Positions 16,684 to 23,466 of a stretch of 32,839 nucleotides of DNA are shown piece after piece. The notes below the pieces were generated by a model, which did no database searches, had not been told where the DNA came from, and was given only the letters and a program-made list of their open reading frames with translations. Both the position numbers and the translations under genes were made by a program. The stretch covers positions 1 through 32,839 of the IMG/VR virus record IMGVR_UViG_3300032213_001758; one strand, written 5' to 3'. This DNA comes from a virus. Within the stretch, counting starts at the first letter, position 1, and each line of letters opens with the position of its first letter.

Positions 16684-18281
16684 TTTCCTGCAGGATAAAA
16701 ACCTTCATAACTTTTGGACCAGCTTGATCCATTCCACTTGTATTGGGTTCCGGTGGTTAAATTCGTTACGTAATTAATTTGAGTTTCATATCTGCTATCA
16801 AATACTACACTCCAGTGCTGCCCATTAAATTCTATAATGTCATTAGCATACGCTTCTAATAGAGTATTGTCAATGCCATACCAATTATATGCCGGTTGCG
16901 CCCCAGGGGCAGAAACATAGTCATTGACTAATAAGTATCGAGTTCCTGTAGCTAGATCCTGTAAATTTTTATTTGGTCTAGCACTTTGCGGATCTATGAT
17001 AGCATTTACCGGTTCTAATGTGTTTACAGGAATAGTGTCAATGTCTGGAGTCCATAACAATGCAGTGTCGTCAACGGGATTGTATGCTACAGTGCCGATA
17101 ACTTCATTACCGTCGTCGAGTTCTAATCTGATAGTACTAGTTCCATTCACCAAATTTCCATAAACATTGATCAAATCTCTCCATGGTTCAGACGGACCTT
17201 CTTTACGAGTTGTAGCGGTAAACACAATCCTGTCTCCGATGTTTCCGGTGATTAAGTTACTGGCAGTTACAGTATCTCCATTGATTCCAATTACTATACA
17301 GTTCGGCACAGTTGTAATAGTCGGACTAGCATTGCTGGTAATGCTCAATCCAGATATAACCATATTATTCGAAATTCCGTCGGTATCGGATAATATAACG
17401 TTGGCATTTGCTGTAACCGGTGCTAATAATTCTTTGACAACTTGAACGCCAAAGTCTTCTGTAACGTGCTGATCGTATTTTACTAATCGAAGCTCATTGT
17501 CAAATAGTATAACACCATACGTTAATGGCGTAAAATATTGTCGTGACAACAATTTTTCATCGTCATAAATGGCTTCGTTAATTCCGCCAGACCCGTCGAA
17601 TACACTGGCAATAATCTTTTGCACAACTCCTAATTTCTTTACTAACGCAGGAGCACTGATGAAAATGGGTAATTCAAATGTTAATGTTGCGACGTCAATG
17701 GGATTATCGGCGCCGATTGGCACAGTCCTGGAACTCCAACTTACATTCGTTAGTAGAACATAGGTAATACTAGTCCAATCGATGTAATTGTCGGTGCTTT
17801 GAATTTCTAAAGCAGGATTAAACAATATTGTTAGTTGTTCTAACAGTTGTAATTTTTGTTCTGTATTACTAGTCCAGATATCCAAATTTAACGTAAGTTT
17901 ATATGGCACAGGCATTAAACGTTCTACAGTAAATACATCACCCTGAGTGGTACTCATTTGACCAGTTGCGGGATCAAAGTATCTTTCTCGAAGATTTAAC
18001 TTTCCTACGTAAGTTGGATTTTGCAATCTTTCTCTATCGTAGGTAAGTCCGCTAACATACACCGCCATTGCTGGAACTGCATTTAAAACATTTTCGCTGT
18101 TCTGTTGAATAATGCTAGCAACTTGTCTGCTACTGTCGCCGTATATTACAGGTACTCTTTGCAATGCGATAACACTGTTACGGTCTTTGCCAAATTCAAC
18201 TTGAAAATTTGATACCATACGAATAAATTGTATGATGTATCTTCTTATTTGTTGATCGTAAAAAAAACTTTGTAAACTCAT
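16665..18281 (-). CDS. 15: Proximal tail sheath stabilisation protein gp15 homologue (extended)
   Basis: The N-terminal ~260 residues match the T4 gp15 pattern: FFYDQQIRRYIIQFIRM, VSNFQVEFG, RVPVIYGDSSRQ, MPVPYKLTLNLDIWTSNTEQ, LLEQLTILFNPALEI and a beta-rich TLTFELPIFISAPALVKK end. gp15 forms the hexameric ring that caps the tail tube and sheath and joins the tail to the head. T4 gp15 has 272 residues; this one has 538. The extra C-terminal half (about 270-538) is Thr/Asn/Ile-rich, beta-like, and includes Trp-rich units (QYKWNGSSWSKSYEG, EFNGQHWSVVFDS) like those in gp14 and gp18 here. It follows gp14 on the minus strand with a 28-base gap. Confidence 0.85.
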   Translation of the reverse strand: MSLQSFFYDQQIRRYIIQFIRMVSNFQVEFGKDRNSVIALQRVPVIYGDSSRQVASIIQQNSENVLNAVPAMAVYVSGLTYDRERLQNPTYVGKLNLRERYFDPATGQMSTTQGDVFTVERLMPVPYKLTLNLDIWTSNTEQKLQLLEQLTILFNPALEIQSTDNYIDWTSITYVLLTNVSWSSRTVPIGADNPIDVATLTFELPIFISAPALVKKLGVVQKIIASVFDGSGGINEAIYDDEKLLSRQYFTPLTYGVILFDNELRLVKYDQHVTEDFGVQVVKELLAPVTANANVILSDTDGISNNMVISGLSITSNASPTITTVPNCIVIGINGDTVTASNLITGNIGDRIVFTATTRKEGPSEPWRDLINVYGNLVNGTSTIRLELDDGNEVIGTVAYNPVDDTALLWTPDIDTIPVNTLEPVNAIIDPQSARPNKNLQDLATGTRYLLVNDYVSAPGAQPAYNWYGIDNTLLEAYANDIIEFNGQHWSVVFDSRYETQINYVTNLTTGTQYKWNGSSWSKSYEGFYPAGKWQLTI

Positions 18282-18309
18282 AGTTCTTTCTTTCTATTAG
18301 ATGCACATA

Positions 18310-19683
18310 TTAATTGTCAGCACGTGGAGTAAGTGCCTTACTAAGACTTTGTCTAGTTGGCAGTGTTTGTCCTTCGTTATTGACATAAGTGGAATTGTCG
18401 TTGACAAAGATACTACGCTGAGTTTTATTGTCGGGCCCTGGGGTAAGATTAGTGCGAACACCATCTTCGATTTTAGTCCATCTTGCACCGTTATAACGGA
18501 ACAAACGATTGGGAACATAATCTGTTCTTAGTACATAGTCTCCGATGGTTGGGCTAGCTGGAAAACTTGTTCCGGCAGTAACAGGCCACCCGTTAGGGGG
18601 TATATCGTCGCCCCCAAGGTATGCTGGCACATTAGAGTCTGGAGTAGTTGGTTGAGTATTTGTAAAATCCAATGTTGAATCTACATATAAATTTGTTAAA
18701 TCTACCGTTTGCCCAGTGGGGTCACCCGGGCTACCATCGGGGTTTATGGGCTCAATATACAAGTCATTAATGTCAGTACCACTTCTTGGCACGTCGATTT
18801 CTGCTTGCTGGATAATTGCATCATTGATGGATATAAGTTTATCTAAAGTGCTCACATAGTTTCCAATTGGTGTATTATTGGCACTGCCAGGTACAAGTTG
18901 ATTAATAATATCTTTATATTCTTGACTGTCTACCAGCGGTGTAAGTTTTACTCTCCATAAATGTGGCCACCAAGTTTGGCTAAATCCTTCTGCTGCGAAA
19001 CTGGCATCTTGCACTACATAATATCTTTTTAACACAGCAGGTATATCTTCATTTAATGGATAATAATCTTTTTTATGCTGTAGTTCTAATACATCTCCGC
19101 TCATAATCTTGCGACCAAGAGATGCTACAGTGTCATTAAGATGAAATGTCATGTAAACAGTGTCTGCACTTAAAAAGATACCAAATTGCTTTAAATCAAA
19201 ATCGTTATCATTTACCGTGTAGACTCCACGTAAAGTGTACACTGACGTATCGTATTTTCGATCTCTATTTTCCAAAAAAAGCAAATCTTGTATGTTTAAT
19301 GCACTTTGATTTTGATAAACAGGTTGAGTAGCATCTTTCCAGTATACATTAAGTGGTTGTCCTGATGTTATAGCAGAAGTAACATTTGAACTTATAGTAA
19401 CAGTGTTGCTAGTTACGTTTGTTCCTGTTATAATTGTATTTGCTGCGATACCTATGCCGCTTACAGCTTGCCCAACTTCGAATGGTGCCACATTTCCAAA
19501 ATACAATGTTCTGCCAGAAGTAGTTGCATTTGCAGTAGGATACGCATTTGCCTGCACATTAGTGCCGATGTATTTGTGCAACAGTACACCAGTGCCACCA
19601 ATGGTAAATTCTTCTGATATTCTTTTATCAAAAAATTTGTAATCGTTTGTGTGGTTGTCGCGCCACATGCTAAGTCTAGGCAT
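18310..19683 (-). CDS. 14: Neck protein gp14 homologue (extended)
   Basis: This 457-residue protein begins MPRLSMWRDNHTNDYKFFDK and contains QDLLFLENRDRKYD, a DLKQFGIFLSADTVYMTFHL stretch, SGDVLELQHKKDYY and WWPHLWRVKLTPLVD, conserved in gp14 of T4-like marine phages. gp14 works with gp13 and gp15 at the head-tail joint. T4 gp14 has 256 residues. The surplus includes an inserted beta-rich module (about residues 55-110, with VGQAVSGIGIAANTIITG) and a C-terminal tail with RLFRYNGARWTKIEDGVRTN. A late-promoter-like motif and a GGAAT Shine-Dalgarno precede it on the minus strand. Confidence 0.82.
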   Translation of the reverse strand: MPRLSMWRDNHTNDYKFFDKRISEEFTIGGTGVLLHKYIGTNVQANAYPTANATTSGRTLYFGNVAPFEVGQAVSGIGIAANTIITGTNVTSNTVTISSNVTSAITSGQPLNVYWKDATQPVYQNQSALNIQDLLFLENRDRKYDTSVYTLRGVYTVNDNDFDLKQFGIFLSADTVYMTFHLNDTVASLGRKIMSGDVLELQHKKDYYPLNEDIPAVLKRYYVVQDASFAAEGFSQTWWPHLWRVKLTPLVDSQEYKDIINQLVPGSANNTPIGNYVSTLDKLISINDAIIQQAEIDVPRSGTDINDLYIEPINPDGSPGDPTGQTVDLTNLYVDSTLDFTNTQPTTPDSNVPAYLGGDDIPPNGWPVTAGTSFPASPTIGDYVLRTDYVPNRLFRYNGARWTKIEDGVRTNLTPGPDNKTQRSIFVNDNSTYVNNEGQTLPTRQSLSKALTPRADN

Positions 19684-19703
19684 TTTTGATTCCGTTTATT
19701 GTA

Positions 19704-19711
19704 TATTTATG
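19704..19711 (-). promoter_or_regulatory. Late-promoter-like motif CATAAATA for gp14/gp15/Nudix
   Basis: Read on the minus strand, CATAAATA lies 20 bases before the ATG of gp14, with a GGAAT Shine-Dalgarno at 19689-19693 in between. It is back to back with the plus-strand sigma70-type promoter at 19718-19746. Confidence 0.5.
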
Positions 19712-19717
19712 GTTATG

Positions 19718-19746
19718 TTGACATAAAAAACCGTTTCTGCTATAAT
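19718..19746 (+). promoter_or_regulatory. Consensus sigma70-type promoter (TTGACA-17-TATAAT)
   Basis: TTGACA at 19718-19723 and TATAAT at 19741-19746 are both perfect consensus, separated by exactly 17 bases, in a short non-coding gap. This is an early-type host-polymerase promoter. The expected start of transcription falls at or next to the ATG at 19753. Confidence 0.85.
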
Positions 19747-19752
19747 AACAAA

Positions 19753-20022
19753 ATGGACTATCAACATCTAGAGCTTATAAACAGAATAGTCGAATGTGAT
19801 AAAATAATACGAGCCTACCATTTTGGGCAGACAAGACGAGATCTTTCAAAAATGTATAATAACGTTATGTTCTTAAATAACGAAAGGGACAAAGCTCTAG
19901 TAGAATGCCGTCGAGTGGGTAGAACCACTAGTGAATACGAAAAAAAGCAGTCGGAATTAGAACTAGCATTGGAAAATTTAGAAAGCTATATAACTATGGC
20001 AATTTTAATTAAACCGGAGTAA
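19753..20022 (+). CDS. Small helical protein, unknown (89 aa)
   Basis: ATG 19753 is the first usable start after the consensus promoter; the in-frame ATG at 19699 lies upstream of that promoter. The product is charged and strongly helical (for example NNERDKALVECRRVGRTTSE and KKQSELELALENLESYI), probably a coiled coil. No family is recognised. It is the first gene behind an early-type promoter and is followed three bases later by the 385-residue gene. Small early phage proteins of this kind often act on host functions, but nothing specific can be claimed. Confidence 0.7.
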   Translation: MDYQHLELINRIVECDKIIRAYHFGQTRRDLSKMYNNVMFLNNERDKALVECRRVGRTTSEYEKKQSELELALENLESYITMAILIKPE

Positions 20023-20025
20023 AAA

Positions 20026-21183
20026 ATGGCAATTGTTGCTGGAATTAAGATTAAAAATAAAGAAACTAAAATTCGAAATCCGCTTTTTGCGGACGAAAAA
20101 TATACAGGTGGTGAGCCACAGTGGCCCGAGGAATCCGTGGACTGGTCGGATGAACAATTTGATAGCTTGCTTCGCCGTAGTTTCTATTATTACAACTATT
20201 ATTACAATCAAAAAGATTGTAAAAAATATGTGGTAGAATGGATGAAAACTACTCCAAGTTGGAATAAAGAGCAGATTAAAGCATTTGAACGCAGTTCGGA
20301 CCGAAGCATTCCAATGACAGCCTGTAGTCTTATTATGGCTCGTCGTGCTGGAATGACATTTAGGACTCGTCATACTGAATTCTTAATTAAAACGATAGAC
20401 AGTGCAATTGAGCAAGCCGAACCAGAAGCACCAGTGGAAACTAGTTCAAAACCCGTTGAAGTCTACAAGCCTACAATACAAGACCGACTGTCAGAAAAAA
20501 CCAGCGAACTGATCGGCGAATTGGAAGGTCTGTACGACGACATAGACAATACCACTGTAAAGTTTTACAACTGGCTCACAGACAACAACGTAGTACAAAG
20601 TCAGCTTTCAAAATACGAAAACATATATCAAAAAAGAAAAGCTGAACTAGAAGAAGCTCAACTCAAAACAGATCCTCAGCTAAAAGAAGGCTACCGTCAT
20701 TACAAAGCAGCAGATTTTAAAAAACACATTAAATGGATAGATGATCTGCTGGCAGCAATTGAGCAATATCGCGGGGTCAAGAAAGCTACTAAAAAAGCAA
20801 GAGTTAAAAAGGCTCCTAGTAAAGAAAAGTTGGTGTCTAAACTTAAGTATGCTAAAGAGGACAAACTACTTAAAATCGTGTCTATTAATCCTGCAGATAT
20901 CATTGGATCTCAGGAGTTGTGGATTTATAATACTAAGACTCGAAAGTTGGGCAAATATATTGCTGCCAGTTACAAACAGCTCACTATCAAAGGAACGACG
21001 ATTGATGGATTTGACATTGACAAGAGTGTTTGCAAGACTTTGCGTAAGCCTGATGAAAAACTTAAAGAGTTTGCAAAAGCGGGAAAAATTCAATTGCGTA
21101 AGTTTTTGGATGATATCAAAGCCACAGAAACCAAGCTCAATGGGCGGATCAGTGCAGATATTGTGCTATTGAAAACAGCATAA
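20026..21183 (+). CDS. Hypothetical protein (385 aa), basic and helical
   Basis: It starts MAIVAGIKIKNKETKIRNPL, followed by a Tyr-rich segment (SFYYYNYYYNQ, about residues 52-62). A long charged helical part holds Lys-rich KKATKKARVKKAPSKEK near residue 255. The C-terminal domain includes ELWIYNTKTRKLGKYIA. No enzyme motif was found. I recall similar proteins from T4-like marine phages without an assigned role. It shares an early-type promoter with the 89-residue gene and is followed by a strong hairpin terminator, so both probably form one early transcription unit. The basic stretch would suit nucleic-acid binding, a weak inference. Confidence 0.75.
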   Translation: MAIVAGIKIKNKETKIRNPLFADEKYTGGEPQWPEESVDWSDEQFDSLLRRSFYYYNYYYNQKDCKKYVVEWMKTTPSWNKEQIKAFERSSDRSIPMTACSLIMARRAGMTFRTRHTEFLIKTIDSAIEQAEPEAPVETSSKPVEVYKPTIQDRLSEKTSELIGELEGLYDDIDNTTVKFYNWLTDNNVVQSQLSKYENIYQKRKAELEEAQLKTDPQLKEGYRHYKAADFKKHIKWIDDLLAAIEQYRGVKKATKKARVKKAPSKEKLVSKLKYAKEDKLLKIVSINPADIIGSQELWIYNTKTRKLGKYIAASYKQLTIKGTTIDGFDIDKSVCKTLRKPDEKLKEFAKAGKIQLRKFLDDIKATETKLNGRISADIVLLKTA

Positions 21184-21203
21184 CGATTAACTCCCCAAAC
21201 CAC

Positions 21204-21240
21204 AGTCCTGTTAGCTAAATATTGCTAACAGGACTTTTTT
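21204..21240 (+). terminator. Rho-independent terminator carrying a late promoter and the gp13 RBS
   Basis: A perfect 12-bp stem (agtcctgttagc at 21204-21215, gctaacaggact at 21224-21235) with an 8-base loop is followed by a T-run that reaches the ATG of gp13. The loop begins with TAAATA (21216-21221), the core of the late promoter motif. The 3' arm holds AGGA (21230-21233), 7 bases before the ATG. Early read-through RNA would form the hairpin and hide the RBS. RNA started from the loop would lack the 5' arm and leave it free. Confidence 0.8.
21214..21221 (+). promoter_or_regulatory. Late-promoter-like motif GCTAAATA inside terminator loop
   Basis: TAAATA occupies the terminator loop. The expected transcription start, about 6-7 bases downstream, falls within the 3' arm of the stem and before the gp13 Shine-Dalgarno. 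Confidence 0.5.
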
Positions 21241-22410
21241 ATGACAGAAGTTGTAATACAACCCAATTTACGAAACGACCAGAGCCTTAGAGTCAAAAGT
21301 CTCGACGGTCCAGGTTTTATTAGCCAGGAAAGTGCAATAGCGGCTAACGAACAGATTCAAACTCTAAATCAGCTTCGCAATGAAATGACTGATTACATCC
21401 GGCTACGACTAGGTGATCAGATTGTGGATGTTGAATTAGACAAAGAGCACTATGATCTTGCTATAAAACAAGCATTAACAAAATACAGACAAAAAGCGTC
21501 AAATGCTGTAGAAGAAAGCTACGCATTCTTAGACCTGTTGCCCAACGTACAAGAATACATTTTGCCAAACAACATAATGGAAGTGCGACAGATCTTTAGA
21601 CGAGGCATCGGTAGTACCACAGGAACCACAGCCAGTCAATTTGAACCATTTGCATCAGGGTATTTGAATACTTATATGTTGGTTGCTGGCAGGGTAGGTG
21701 GACTAACAAACTACGAATTATTTGCTCAGTACCAAGAATTGGCCATGATGATGTTCGGCGGCTACATTAATTATACATGGAATCGTGTGACTAAAAAACT
21801 GACTCTAGTGAGAAAAATTCCTTACGATGACGGTGTAGTAGTATCTCCAACTTCTATTACCGCAGCAAATACAGTAGTAAACAGTGTTATTACAATTGTC
21901 CTTCCAGCTCCGCAAACGAAATTAAAAGTTAATAGCAGTATATACATACAAAATTGTTCTGTACAAGGATACAGCACACAATACAGAATACAAACTATTG
22001 ATCCTACCAGCACGGTGATTACAGTACTAGCCAATCAGACTCTTGGTGCAGCCAGTGTAACTGGCACTGCATTGCAAAGAACACAGATTTCTTTTCAAAC
22101 ATATCAGGATGAAACCAACGACTATCAGCCTGAAAGTGTGTTACTTTGGATATACAACTACAAGCCAGATAGTATGTTGCTCAGTGACCCTCAAGTCTAT
22201 CCTTGGCTACAAGAGTATGCACTTGCATTTTCCAAAAGTATATTGGGGCAAGCACGTGGTAAATTCAGTACTATTGCTGGGCCACAAGGTGGCGGCCAAT
22301 TAAATGGAGCAGCATTATTGGCAGAAGCTCAATCTGAAATGGAACAACTTGAAAAAGATCTATCGAATTATGTTGATGGGTCACAACCGTTGACATGGGT
22401 CATAGGATAA
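21241..22410 (+). CDS. 13: Neck protein gp13 homologue
   Basis: The 389-residue protein has hallmarks of T4-like gp13: DYIRLRLGDQIVDVELD, KYRQKASNAVEESYAFLDLL, a VRQIFRRGIGSTTG motif, FGGYINYTWNRVTKKLTLVR, SVLLWIYNYKPD and IAGPQGGGQLNGAALLAEA near the end, closing in TWVIG. gp13 and gp14 form the neck that seals the filled head. T4 gp13 has 309 residues. About 80 extra residues sit as a beta-rich insert around 195-280 (Thr/Val-rich, SPTSITAANTVVNSVITIV). Translation probably uses the AGGA inside the terminator arm. In T4, gp13-gp14-gp15 are co-directed; here gp14 and gp15 lie on the opposite strand. Confidence 0.9.
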   Translation: MTEVVIQPNLRNDQSLRVKSLDGPGFISQESAIAANEQIQTLNQLRNEMTDYIRLRLGDQIVDVELDKEHYDLAIKQALTKYRQKASNAVEESYAFLDLLPNVQEYILPNNIMEVRQIFRRGIGSTTGTTASQFEPFASGYLNTYMLVAGRVGGLTNYELFAQYQELAMMMFGGYINYTWNRVTKKLTLVRKIPYDDGVVVSPTSITAANTVVNSVITIVLPAPQTKLKVNSSIYIQNCSVQGYSTQYRIQTIDPTSTVITVLANQTLGAASVTGTALQRTQISFQTYQDETNDYQPESVLLWIYNYKPDSMLLSDPQVYPWLQEYALAFSKSILGQARGKFSTIAGPQGGGQLNGAALLAEAQSEMEQLEKDLSNYVDGSQPLTWVIG

Positions 22411-22418
22411 TGTAAAAT
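22390..22418 (+). promoter_or_regulatory. Sigma70-type promoter for gp1 inside the 3' end of gp13
   Basis: TTGACA (22390-22395, perfect) and TAAAAT (22413-22418, 5 of 6) are separated by exactly 17 bases. The predicted transcription start, about 22425, is 15 bases before the gp1 ATG. The -35 lies inside the gp13 coding region. Confidence 0.7.
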
Positions 22419-22421
22419 AGT

Positions 22422-22436
22422 AACTCCTTAGGAGTT
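22422..22436 (+). promoter_or_regulatory. Hairpin over the gp1 ribosome binding site
   Basis: aactcc (22422-22427), loop tta, ggagtt (22431-22436) form a 6-bp inverted repeat that would pair the GGAG Shine-Dalgarno 5 bases upstream of the gp1 ATG. RNA begun at about 22425 would lack part of the 5' arm. Confidence 0.4.
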
Positions 22437-22439
22437 TCT

Positions 22440-23036
22440 ATGCTTATTGGTATTTGCGGATTAATTGGCGCTGGCAAAGATACAGCAGCAGATTATTTGG
22501 TTAATTTTCACGAATTTCGCAGAGATAGTTTTGCAGCTACTCTCAAAGATGCAGTAGCTTCGGTATTTGGGTGGGATCGCGAGTTGTTGGAGGGGCGTAC
22601 TAAAGCAGCCCGAGAATGGCGAGAACAAATTGATTCGTGGTGGGCTACTCGGCTAAACATGCCAAATTTGACCCCTAGACTCATTTTACAACTGTGGGGC
22701 ACAGAAGTTTGTCGTAGGGGTTTTCACGATGAAATTTGGATTGCCAGTGTAGAAAACAAAATTCGTCAAAGCAAAGACAATATTGTTATCAGTGATTGTC
22801 GTTTTCCAAACGAAATAGCCAGCATTCGTAGAGCAGGTGGCAGAGTAATTAGAATTACAAGGGGTCAAAATCCAGACTGGTTTAATGTTGCCAAACACAA
22901 TCCAGAATTGATGTCGACACAATATCCTGAAGTTCATGCCAGCGAATACAGTTGGGCTTCTACTGATTTTGATTTTGTAATCGACAATAACGGATCAATT
23001 GAAGATTTGTATAGTCAACTTAAAAATCTGGTGTAA
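22440..23036 (+). CDS. 1: Deoxynucleoside monophosphate kinase, T4 gp1-like
   Basis: The N-terminus has a P-loop (GLIGAGKDT, residues 7-15) followed by FHEFRRDSFAATLKDAVASVFGWDRELLEG. Further on are LILQLWGTEVCRRGF and NIVISDCRFPNEIASIRRAGGRVI, typical of phage T4-like dNMP kinases, which phosphorylate dNMPs to dNDPs with ATP for phage DNA synthesis. The 198 residues are somewhat short next to T4 gp1 (241). Its own sigma70-type promoter inside gp13 fits early expression of a nucleotide enzyme. Its end overlaps the convergent zinc protein by 17 bases. Confidence 0.88.
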   Translation: MLIGICGLIGAGKDTAADYLVNFHEFRRDSFAATLKDAVASVFGWDRELLEGRTKAAREWREQIDSWWATRLNMPNLTPRLILQLWGTEVCRRGFHDEIWIASVENKIRQSKDNIVISDCRFPNEIASIRRAGGRVIRITRGQNPDWFNVAKHNPELMSTQYPEVHASEYSWASTDFDFVIDNNGSIEDLYSQLKNLV

Positions 23037-23424
23037 TTGGACTTTCCCGCCAAGGAAGTTTAGACGCAGAAACTTCTACTCTACAGTTTAAGCAAACTGA
23101 TTTTAAATTAATACTGTCAGTGTTTCTTAAATTTCCATCTAGATGAAAAACAGTCATTTGTTTTTCTGGAAATTTTGCTCGGTATCCGCATTTTTCACAA
23201 ACAGATTTTTTTCTATATCCTGATCTAAACCATGCAGGCGGTATAGGTTTAAGCTTTTTTCCTTTTCTGATACAGCTATCACACATTCGTCTAAAGTGAT
23301 AGCATCCTTCTACAATGTAGTTAATGGCAACCGAATTTTGATTACAAGCCGGACAAGTGGGTCGTTGCATATTTGTATTTACTAAACCTTTGCAAAGGCG
23401 AACCAAACTGCCTATATTTTTCAT
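23020..23424 (-). CDS. Small zinc-binding protein, degenerate HNH-like
   Basis: The 134 residues contain four CxxC pairs (C24/C27, C48/C51, C76/C79, C111/C114), enough for two zinc sites. The last part (VFHLDGNLRNTDSINLKSVC then LNC) resembles the HNH fold of phage endonucleases, but the usual His after the last CxxC is replaced by Arg, so catalysis is doubtful. I recall close relatives beside the tail sheath gene in cyanophages. It is transcribed divergently from gp18 with only 42 bases between start codons and overlaps gp1 by 17 bases at its end. Confidence 0.78.
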   Translation of the reverse strand: MKNIGSLVRLCKGLVNTNMQRPTCPACNQNSVAINYIVEGCYHFRRMCDSCIRKGKKLKPIPPAWFRSGYRKKSVCEKCGYRAKFPEKQMTVFHLDGNLRNTDSINLKSVCLNCRVEVSASKLPWRESPITPDF

Positions 23425-23429
23425 GTTTC

Positions 23430-23437
23430 GATAAATA
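23430..23437 (+). promoter_or_regulatory. Late-promoter-like motif GATAAATA for tail sheath
   Basis: GATAAATA ends 29 bases before the gp18 ATG; GAGGA at 23454-23458 gives a well-spaced Shine-Dalgarno. The same 8-mer precedes the genes at 27431 and 30731. Confidence 0.6.
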
Positions 23438-23466
23438 TCTTTAACAGTTTAATGAGGACATGAAAC

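Noticed and set aside
16924-17763. Plus-strand frames inside gp15
   Set aside because: They are shadows of the well-supported minus-strand gp15 coding sequence.
17433-18410. TTGACA-like hexamers within the gp14/gp15 region
   Set aside because: They fall in coding sequence with no TATAAT at 16-18 bases and no plus-strand gene downstream.
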